A DNA stretch of 5,827 bases from Rubritepida sp. (GTDB lineage: Bacteria; Pseudomonadota; Alphaproteobacteria; Acetobacterales; Acetobacteraceae), in assembly GCA_022843345.1 (NCBI GenBank), contig JALHNW010000130.1, positions 1-5,827 on the forward strand. The letters run 5' to 3'. Positions 1 through 5,827 of this stretch are shown piece after piece. How positions within the stretch are numbered: position 1 is the first letter of the stretch; each line of letters begins with the position of its first letter. The translations under genes were made by a program, and so were the position numbers. The notes beneath the pieces were generated by a model. The model was not told the DNA's origin and did no database searches. It worked only from the letters and a program-made list of their open reading frames with translations.

Positions 1-759
1 CGGTTGCACCAGCGGGTCGCGCGCCAGGGCGGCGCGCAACTCCGGCTCCAGGGCGGTGCGCTGCTTCAGGGAGAGCCCCGCGAGGTCGAGCAGGATCGGG
101 CCGGCAAGGTCGCGCAGCGCCACCTGCCGCGCGATCTCCGGGATGGCGCGCCGATTTGCCTCGCGCGGGTCGGGCGCGTCGCAGTCCAGCGCGGTCAGCG
201 CGGGCAGGGGGGAGATGATGATGCGCCCGCCGCCGGGGATCGGCGCCTCGGGGGTGGCGAGCACTTCCGCCTCGGCCTCCAGCGCGTCGTCGAAGGCCGA
301 GGCGTGGCGGGCGTGCAGGCGGGCGGCTTCGCCCGCGTCGTCGCAGGTGACCGGCGCTTGCGGGAACTGGGTGCACCAGCGCTGCGCCTGGTCCGGGCCG
401 CGCTCCAGCAGGGCCAGCCCGGTGCCGGGGCGCTGGGGGATGCGCGCGGACACGCGCAGTCCCTTGCCGCCCTGTGCGGCGCGGGTGACGCGCAGCGTCA
501 GCCACGTGCCCTCGGGGGGCAGCCGGCGCCCTTCGCATTCCGATTCGGGCAGGAAGCCGGTGGCGCCGCCAGGCAGGGCCACGAAGCCGCCGGCCAGCGC
601 CGGCGCGCGCGAATCGAGCCGGCCGCGCAGGATGTCGCCCACCCCGTCCGGCCGCGCCGGGCGCTCGACGCGGAAGCCGTGCAGCACGCCGTCGCGCAGC
701 AGCGCCACCCGTCGCTCGCCGGGCGAGCGCGAGACGCGGATCTCTACGGCCGCAGCCAT
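1..759 (-). CDS. Ribonuclease E/G family protein, N-terminal part (3' end beyond window)
   Basis: This frame is open for 253 codons from an ATG at 759 to the left edge, so the C-terminus is missing. I read it as a short RNase E/G-family endoribonuclease, acting on structured RNA in mRNA decay or rRNA processing. Residues about 38-107 look like an S1-type RNA-binding segment, with GDI, GGFVALP and TGFLPESE in the expected order. Residues about 178-225 match the RNase E nuclease core: a GGRIIISPLPALTALD stretch, then EIARQVALRDLAGPILLD. D192 and D225 correspond to the two metal-binding aspartates of E. coli RNase E (D303, D346). The linker between them is roughly 10-15 residues shorter than in E. 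coli, and the residue two after D192 is Asp rather than Asn. The start overlaps the maf stop by 16 bases and has no clear Shine-Dalgarno, which suggests coupling to maf. Whether a zinc-link CPxC motif follows cannot be seen. Confidence 0.85.
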   Translation of the reverse strand, partial: MAAAVEIRVSRSPGERRVALLRDGVLHGFRVERPARPDGVGDILRGRLDSRAPALAGGFVALPGGATGFLPESECEGRRLPPEGTWLTLRVTRAAQGGKGLRVSARIPQRPGTGLALLERGPDQAQRWCTQFPQAPVTCDDAGEAARLHARHASAFDDALEAEAEVLATPEAPIPGGGRIIISPLPALTALDCDAPDPREANRRAIPEIARQVALRDLAGPILLDLAGLSLKQRTALEPELRAALARDPLVQP

Positions 760-1322
760 CCGCAGCCGCGCAGGAGCTGGGCCGTCTCGAACAGCGGCAG
801 GCCCACCACGTTGGAATGGCTGCCGGACAGAAAGCGCACGAACATCTCCGCGCGGCCCTGGATGGCGTAGCCGCCGGCCTTGCCCTGCCATTCGCCGGTG
901 TCGAGATACGCCTCGACCTGCTGCGCGGTCAGCCGCTGGAAGGCGACGGTGGAGGAGACGAGGCGGGTGCCCAGCGTGCCGTCGGCGCGCCTCAGCGCCA
1001 CGCCGGTGTGCACCTGGTGGCGGCGGCCGGACAGCAGCTCCAGGAAGCGCTTGGCCTCCTCGCGATCGGCCGGCTTGCCGAGGATGCGCCGGCCCGCGCC
1101 CACCACCGTGTCGGCGGCCAGCACCAGGGCGCCAGGGGCCTCCACCGCGGCGGCCTTCAAGGCGGCGAGGCGCTGGGCGAGGCGGCGGGGCAGCTCGTTG
1201 CGCAGCGGCGATTCGTCGGCGTCCACCGGGCGCACCTCGTCGGGCGCGACGCCGATGCGCGCCAGCAGCTCCAGCCGGCGCGGCGAGGCGGAGGCGAGGA
1301 TGAGCGGAGGGCGGGTGCTCAC
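744..1322 (-). CDS. maf: Maf family nucleoside triphosphate pyrophosphatase (YhdE-like)
   Basis: A 192-residue protein of normal Maf length. Maf enzymes hydrolyse non-canonical or excess nucleoside triphosphates to the monophosphate and pyrophosphate in the cytoplasm. The N-terminal loop LASASPRR (residues 9-16), the ADTVV motif with catalytic Asp at 71, GKP at 82-84, [11 protein letters not shown] (98-108), and KAGGYAIQG (148-156) are all present and in order, followed by SNVVGLPL near the end. The KAGGYAIQG form fits the YhdE branch (dTTP/UTP pyrophosphatase) better than the YceF branch; that subfamily call is by motif only. The start is a GTG whose last two bases and following A form the infA stop (a GTGA overlap at 1319-1322), with no Shine-Dalgarno, so translation is probably coupled to infA. 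It ends in TAG, unlike the TGA used by the other genes here, and overlaps the RNase start by 16 bases. Confidence 0.95.
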   Translation of the reverse strand: MSTRPPLILASASPRRLELLARIGVAPDEVRPVDADESPLRNELPRRLAQRLAALKAAAVEAPGALVLAADTVVGAGRRILGKPADREEAKRFLELLSGRRHQVHTGVALRRADGTLGTRLVSSTVAFQRLTAQQVEAYLDTGEWQGKAGGYAIQGRAEMFVRFLSGSHSNVVGLPLFETAQLLRGCGWLRP

Positions 1323-1537
1323 TTGAAGCGGAAGGTGATGCGTCCCTTGGTGAGGTCGTAGGGCGTCATCTCGACGTTCACGCGGTCGCCGGCCAGCACG
1401 CGGATGCGGTTCTTGCGCATCTTCCCGGAGGTGTGGGCGAGGACCATGTGGTCATTGTCCAGCTTCACGCGGAACATGGCGTTGGGCAGGAGTTCGACGA
1501 CCTGGCCGCTGAACTCGATCATATCCTCTTTGGACAT
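1319..1537 (-). CDS. infA: Translation initiation factor IF-1
   Basis: A complete 72-residue IF-1, the single OB-fold protein that binds the 30S A site and works with IF-2 and IF-3 during initiation. The sequence is near the family consensus throughout: [13 protein letters not shown] at the start, then LPNAMFRV, the [11 protein letters not shown] region that contacts 16S rRNA, and the ending [12 protein letters not shown]. The size matches IF-1 of E. coli and of most alphaproteobacteria. The ATG at 1537 is preceded by AAGGA at the right distance. It is the first gene after the only real gap in the window, and it overlaps the maf start by 4 bases (GTGA), so infA, maf and the RNase look like one translationally linked unit. 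The infA–maf–RNase E/G order is common in alphaproteobacteria. There is nothing unusual in the protein itself. Confidence 0.98.
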   Translation of the reverse strand: MSKEDMIEFSGQVVELLPNAMFRVKLDNDHMVLAHTSGKMRKNRIRVLAGDRVNVEMTPYDLTKGRITFRFK

Positions 1538-1631
1538 CAGATTCCTTGTGGAAGGCGTGAGGCAAGCGGCGTCGCGCCGCGGTCAGCCCCCGGCACCGGC
1601 GGGCGTGAGATGCGCCCGCGCAACGGCCAAG
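1538..1631 (-). other. hisD–infA intergenic region with two perfect GC hairpins
   Basis: This 94-base gap is the only substantial non-coding stretch. It holds two perfect inverted repeats. One has a 7-base stem (1599-1605 with 1613-1619) and a 7-base loop; the other has a 6-base stem (1566-1571 with 1575-1580) and a 3-base loop. Both stems are entirely G and C. Neither is followed by a T-run in the direction of transcription, so they do not look like intrinsic terminators. They could be 3'-end stabilising or processing structures for the his-side message, or a partial barrier between hisD and infA. No convincing -35/-10 pair is visible, although an infA promoter could lie here or inside the end of hisD. 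The stems are seen directly; any role is inference. Confidence 0.5.
1543..1547 (-). promoter_or_regulatory. Shine-Dalgarno site of infA
   Basis: AAGGA read on the minus strand, 5 bases before the infA ATG. It is one of the better ribosome binding sites in the window, as expected for an abundant factor that is not coupled to an upstream gene. Confidence 0.75.
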
Positions 1632-2924
1632 TCAAGGCGCGAGCCGCAGCGAGACGCTGCGCGCATGGGCGTCCAGGCCCTCGGCCTCGGCCAGCATCGC
1701 CGCCGCCGGGCCGATGGCGCGCAGCCCCGGTCGCGACGCCTCCACCCAGGTCGTGCGCTTGAGGAAGTCGTACACCGACAGGCCGGACGAGAAGCGCGAG
1801 GAACGCCCGGTGGGCAGGACGTGGTTCGGCCCGGCCACGTAGTCGCCCACGGCCTCGGGCGTCCAGCGCCCCAGGAAGGCGGCGCCGGCATGGCGCACCT
1901 GCGCGAAGACCGCGCGCGGGTCGGCGGTCATGATCTCCAGGTGCTCGGGCGCCAGGCGGTTGGACAGCGCCACCGCTTCATCGAGGTCGCGTGTGACGAT
2001 GACGGCGCCGTGGCGCCGCCATGATTCGCCGGCGATGGCGGCCCGCGGCAGGTCGCGCAGCGCCGATTCCACCGCGGCGGCGACGGCGTCGGCCAGCGCC
2101 GCGTCGTCGGTCAGCAGGATGGACTGGGCGGCCTCGTCGTGCTCGGCCTGGGCCAGCAGGTCCATGGCGACGTGCGCCGGGTCGTTGGCGGCGTCGGCGA
2201 TGATGACCACCTCGGAGGGGCCGGCGATGCTGTCTATGCCCACGCGGCCGAAGACCTGGCGCTTGGCCTCGGCCACGTAGGCGTTGCCGGGGCCGGTGAC
2301 GCGGTCCACGGGGGCGATGGACGCCGTGCCCCAGGCCAGCGCGGCCACGGCCTGGGCCCCGCCGATGCGCCATATCTCGGACACGCCGGCCCGGCGCGCG
2401 GCGGCCAGCACCAGCGGATTCAGCACGCCGCCCGGCGTGGGCACCACCATGGCGATGCGCCCCACGCCCGCCACCGCCGCGGGGATGGCGTTCATCAGCA
2501 CCGACGACGGGTAGGCCGCCTTGCCGCCGGGAACGTAGATTCCCACTGCGTCGAGCGCGTTCCAGCGCATGCCCAGCGCCACGCCGTCATCCCCCGGCAG
2601 GTCGAGGTCGGCCGGCATCTGCGCGCGGTGGAAGGCCTCGATGCGGGTAGCGGCGAGGGCCAGCGCGTCCAGCAGCGCGGGGTCCACGCTCGCGCAGGCG
2701 CGGTCCACCTCGTCCTCCGTCACGCGCAGCGCGCTCGCGTCGGCGGGCGCCCAGCCGTCGAGGCGCGCGGTCAGCTCCAGCAGCGCCGCGTCGCCGGACT
2801 GGCGCACCTGCGCGATGATGGCGGAAACGGCGGCATCCACCCGCGACGTCGTGTCGCGCCCATCTTCGATGATGGCGGCGAAGCGCGCCTCGAAACCGGC
2901 ATCGGCCGTGGTCAGGCGCTGCAT
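1632..2924 (-). CDS. hisD: Histidinol dehydrogenase
   Basis: A full-length 430-residue HisD, which oxidises L-histidinol to L-histidine in two NAD-dependent steps, the last reactions of histidine synthesis, as a zinc-dependent homodimer in the cytoplasm. Characteristic segments are present in order: YVPGGKAAYPSSVLMN (130-145), GPGNAYVAEAKR (211-222), GPSEVVIIAD (235-244), NRLAPEHLE (322-330), and GPNHVLPTG (365-373). Predicted zinc ligands are Q259 and H262 (in LLAQAEHD), D361 and H420; the catalytic Glu/His pair is E327/H328. All fall one residue or less from their E. coli positions. The start overlaps the hisG stop by 13 bases and has a GAGGG Shine-Dalgarno (2931-2935) 6 bases upstream, which supports this ATG. 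It is the last gene before the hairpin-containing gap. Confidence 0.98.
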   Translation of the reverse strand: MQRLTTADAGFEARFAAIIEDGRDTTSRVDAAVSAIIAQVRQSGDAALLELTARLDGWAPADASALRVTEDEVDRACASVDPALLDALALAATRIEAFHRAQMPADLDLPGDDGVALGMRWNALDAVGIYVPGGKAAYPSSVLMNAIPAAVAGVGRIAMVVPTPGGVLNPLVLAAARRAGVSEIWRIGGAQAVAALAWGTASIAPVDRVTGPGNAYVAEAKRQVFGRVGIDSIAGPSEVVIIADAANDPAHVAMDLLAQAEHDEAAQSILLTDDAALADAVAAAVESALRDLPRAAIAGESWRRHGAVIVTRDLDEAVALSNRLAPEHLEIMTADPRAVFAQVRHAGAAFLGRWTPEAVGDYVAGPNHVLPTGRSSRFSSGLSVYDFLKRTTWVEASRPGLRAIGPAAAMLAEAEGLDAHARSVSLRLAP

Positions 2925-3612
2925 GCGAGGCCCTCGCGGAAGCGCGCGATCCAGCCGGCGATCTCCTCCGGCCTGGTCTTCAGCGCGGTGCGGTTGACGA
3001 TGAGGCGCGAGGTGACGGGGGCGATCACCTCCGTCTCCACCAGCCCGTTGGCGCGCAGGGTCGAGCCGGTCTGCACCAGGTCCACGATGACGCGCGACAG
3101 GCCGAGCGAGGGGGCCAGCTCCATCGCGCCGTTCAGGTGCACCACCTCCGCCTGCACCCCGCGGGCGGCGAAGTGGCGGCGGGCGATGTTCGGGTACTTG
3201 GTGGCCACCGCGATGCGCGACCAGCGCGCAGGGTCGTCGCGGCCGGCCGTCTCCGCGCTCTCGGCCACGCTCACCCGGCAGGCGCCGATGCGCAGGTCGA
3301 GCGGGGCGTAGATCTGGTCCGTCTCGTACTCCAGCAGCACGTCGCCGCCGCAGACGCCGATCTGCGCGCCGCCATGCGCCACGAAGGCCGCCACGTCGAA
3401 GGGGCGCACGCGCACCACGTCCAGGCCGGGATGGTTGGTTTCGAAGCGCAGGCGGCGGCTGTCCTCGTCGTGGATGTCGGCGGCGGGCTCGATGCCCGCG
3501 GCGCGCAGCACGGGGCCGAGTTCCTTCAGGATGCGGCCCTTGGGCAGGGCCAGCACCAGCGGGCCGGGGGTGGCCGCGGCATCGGCTGGCGTCGGCAGGG
3601 GGCGGGGCAGGG

Positions 3613-3616
<4 letters not shown>
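2912..3616 (-). CDS. hisG: ATP phosphoribosyltransferase, short form (catalytic subunit)
   Basis: A 234-residue HisG, which condenses ATP with PRPP to give phosphoribosyl-ATP, the first and committed step of histidine synthesis. Key signatures are [11 protein letters not shown] (22-32), the GGDVLLEYE region (90-98), and the PRPP-binding loop [14 protein letters not shown] (179-192). The protein stops soon after the catalytic core and lacks the roughly 80-residue C-terminal histidine-binding domain of long-form HisG, so it should be the short type that works with the HisZ regulatory subunit. No hisZ lies in this window. The ATG overlaps the murA stop in an ATGA (3613-3616), which favours this start and implies coupling; the Shine-Dalgarno is weak. 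The first 18 or so residues form a Pro/Ala-rich extension before the conserved fold. A longer in-frame opening upstream runs antisense-like through murA and has no his homology. Confidence 0.96.
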
Positions 3617-4866
<1,250 letters not shown>

Positions 4867-4869
4867 GTG

Positions 4870-5424
4870 TCAAAGCCTCGGCAGGGCCACGCCGCGCTGG
4901 CCCATGTACTTGCCCGCGCGGTCGGCATAGCTCACCTCGGGCGCGGATTCGCCCTTGAGGAACAGGAACTGGCAGATGCCCTCGTTGGCGTAGACCTTGG
5001 CCGGCAGGGGCGTGGTGTTGCTGATCTCGATGGTCACCTGGCCTTCCCATTCGGGCTCCAGCGGCGTCACGTTCACGATCAGCCCGCAGCGCGCGTAGGT
5101 GGACTTCCCCAGGCAGATCACCAGCACGTCGCGCGGGATGCGGAACCACTCCACCGTGTGGGTCAGCACGAAGGAGTTGGGCGGGATGATGCAGACCGGC
5201 CCCTTGCGGGTCACGAAGCCCGTCTCGCTGAAGTGCTTGGGGTCCACCAGCGCGTTGTCCACGTTGGTGAAGACCTTGAACTCGTCCGAGGCGCGGGCGT
5301 CGTAGCCGAACGAGGACAGGCCGAAGGAGATCACGCCCTCGCGCTTCTGCGCCTCGACGAAGGGCTCGATCATGCCGTGCTCCGTCGCCATGCGGCGGAT
5401 CCAGTGGTCGGGCATGATGGGCAT
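4870..5424 (-). CDS. dcd: dCTP deaminase
   Basis: A 184-residue dCTP deaminase, which converts dCTP to dUTP and ammonia and so feeds dTTP synthesis through dUTPase; the family forms cytoplasmic homotrimers. The protein begins [13 protein letters not shown] and has the conserved core SSFGYDAR (37-44), the GKSTYARCG phosphate/substrate segment (106-114) and VTIEISN (130-136) with the catalytic Glu at 133. The end, [13 protein letters not shown], is typical of this branch. Residues S108, R112 and E133 correspond to S111, R115 and E138 of the E. coli enzyme. Its motifs fit a monofunctional deaminase; a fused dUTPase activity cannot be excluded by eye. The ATG at 5424 directly follows the TGA of the upstream small gene, and AAGGA 7 bases upstream supports it over the in-frame ATG three codons later. 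MurA begins 3 bases after its stop. Confidence 0.97.
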   Translation of the reverse strand: MPIMPDHWIRRMATEHGMIEPFVEAQKREGVISFGLSSFGYDARASDEFKVFTNVDNALVDPKHFSETGFVTRKGPVCIIPPNSFVLTHTVEWFRIPRDVLVICLGKSTYARCGLIVNVTPLEPEWEGQVTIEISNTTPLPAKVYANEGICQFLFLKGESAPEVSYADRAGKYMGQRGVALPRL

Positions 5425-5607
5425 TCAGCGGTCCTTCGGGTCGTCCGTCGCGGGCGCGCGGGGGGCATCGGCGTCCGGCGCGGGATTAGCCCCATCCGCC
5501 GCCTTCCGTCCATCGGAGGCTTCCGCCTGCCGTGCGCGCGCCTGCGCCTTGCGCCGCTTCAGGTTCTCCCGCAGCGCCGCGGCCAGGCGCGCCTCGCGGT
5601 CGCTCAT
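5425..5607 (-). CDS. Small uncharacterised protein, basic helix plus disordered tail
   Basis: A 60-residue protein of unknown function. Residues 1 to about 30 (MSDREARLAAALRENLKRRK and on) look like one long, strongly basic amphipathic helix rich in Ala and Arg. The rest is rich in Ala, Pro and Asp and likely disordered, ending DDPKDR. There is no signal peptide, membrane segment or Cys/His cluster. The ATG at 5607 overlaps the stop of the preceding gene as ATGA. A competing GTG at 5619 would add four residues, and GAGGA (5626-5630) sits 6 bases before it, so the longer form is also plausible. Its stop touches the dcd ATG with no gap. The basic helix could bind nucleic acid or a partner protein, but that is only suggested by composition. 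Similar short LAAALRENLKRRK-like proteins seem familiar from alphaproteobacteria, but I cannot name a family. Confidence 0.7.
   Translation of the reverse strand: MSDREARLAAALRENLKRRKAQARARQAEASDGRKAADGANPAPDADAPRAPATDDPKDR
5432..5436 (-). promoter_or_regulatory. Shine-Dalgarno site of dcd
   Basis: AAGGA on the minus strand, inside the last codons of the upstream small gene and 7 bases before the dcd ATG. It decides in favour of the first of two nearby in-frame ATG codons. Confidence 0.7.
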
Positions 5608-5827
5608 GGCGGCAGGCACAGCACGTCCTCATGGCCGACATGCGCGGAGAGCCGCCCGGCCGCGGCCTGCTCCAGCCGCGCCTCCTCCCAGTCCAGGATG
5701 CGGCGCCAGTCGCGCTTCTCGTGCAGCAGCGCGGCCTGGGCGTGGCCGTGCGCCAGCTCGCCCGCCATGGCGCCGTCGCGGCGGTGGATCACCCAGGGGC
5801 TGGGCGCGCGGTGCACGGCGTAGCCCT
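5604..5827 (-). CDS. C-terminal end of an unrecognised protein (5' end beyond window)
   Basis: The frame is open from the right edge to a TGA at 5604 and gives at least 74 residues. It runs GYAVHRAPSPWVIHRRDGAM, then a helical segment rich in His, Ala and Glu containing HEKRDWRRILDWEEARLEQAA, and ends GHEDVLCLPP. A GTG at 5816 could serve as a start, but the frame continues upstream to the edge and codon use there is consistent with coding, so this is more likely the tail of a longer gene. I do not recognise a family. It has no membrane segment and no motif that I can assign. It overlaps the following small gene by 4 bases if the ATG start is used (16 if the GTG), which places it in the same transcription unit as that gene and dcd. 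Confidence 0.6.
   Translation of the reverse strand, partial: GYAVHRAPSPWVIHRRDGAMAGELAHGHAQAALLHEKRDWRRILDWEEARLEQAAAGRLSAHVGHEDVLCLPP
5626..5630 (-). promoter_or_regulatory. Possible Shine-Dalgarno site bearing on the small gene's start
   Basis: GAGGA on the minus strand, 6 bases before the GTG at 5619 and 18 before the ATG at 5607. If functional it favours the 64-residue form. It lies within coding sequence (codons for EDV of the upstream gene), so it may be incidental. Confidence 0.4.

Noticed and set aside
4..1303. Long plus-strand open frames (4-870 and 56-1303) opposite the RNase and maf
   Set aside because: They mutually overlap in different frames, are Arg/Ala/Gly-rich without motifs, and oppose well-supported minus-strand genes.
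1538..1565. A possible infA promoter (TTGCCT about 17 bases before ATCTGA)
   Set aside because: The -10-like hexamer overlaps the infA start codon region and the Shine-Dalgarno, so a transcript from it would lack the ribosome binding site; the match is weak.
1566..1619. Hairpins before infA as intrinsic (rho-independent) terminators
   Set aside because: Neither stem is followed by a run of T on the transcribed strand; kept only as structured intergenic elements of unknown role.
2139..3311. A 390-codon plus-strand open frame opposite hisD and hisG
   Set aside because: Same GC-driven antisense opening; composition is unlike a folded protein and the minus strand carries conserved active-site motifs across it.

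Overview
The window is a very GC-rich, gene-dense stretch of chromosomal DNA. All nine recognisable genes lie on the minus strand, so transcription runs from high to low coordinates. Protein signatures point to an alphaproteobacterium, most likely of the Rhodospirillales/Acetobacterales (for example a Roseomonas-like acetobacter). The evidence is the infA–maf–RNase E/G order, the 184-residue alphaproteobacterial type of dCTP deaminase, a short-form HisG, and the codon bias towards G or C. The taxonomic call is inference, because no database search was possible.

In transcription order the layout is: the 3' end of an unrecognised gene (cut by the right edge, ending at 5604); a small basic/disordered protein of about 60 residues (5607-5425); dcd, dCTP deaminase (5424-4870); murA, the first committed enzyme of peptidoglycan synthesis (4866-3613); hisG, short-form ATP phosphoribosyltransferase (3616-2912); hisD, histidinol dehydrogenase (2924-1632); a 94-base gap with two perfect GC hairpins; infA, translation initiation factor IF-1 (1537-1319); maf, a nucleotide pyrophosphatase of the YhdE type (1322-744); and the 5' part of a short RNase E/G-family ribonuclease (759-1, cut by the left edge).

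The packing is extreme. Apart from the hisD–infA gap, every junction is an overlap of 4 to 16 bases or a spacing of 0 to 3 bases, and several are ATGA or GTGA stop/start overlaps. Translational coupling along one or two polycistronic units is therefore likely. The functions are housekeeping and mixed: pyrimidine deoxynucleotide supply (dcd), cell-wall precursor synthesis (murA), first and last steps of histidine synthesis (hisG, hisD), translation initiation (infA), nucleotide-pool sanitation (maf) and RNA processing (RNase E/G). The murA-hisG-hisD and infA-maf-RNase groups are each recurrent neighbourhoods in proteobacteria.

I see no mobile element, CRISPR array, rRNA, tRNA, phage gene or defence island. 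The only items that are not routine are the two unrecognised proteins at the right edge, the divergent active-site region of the RNase, the hairpin pair before infA, and some local sequence oddities in the murA region. I do not find evidence for a new biological system here.
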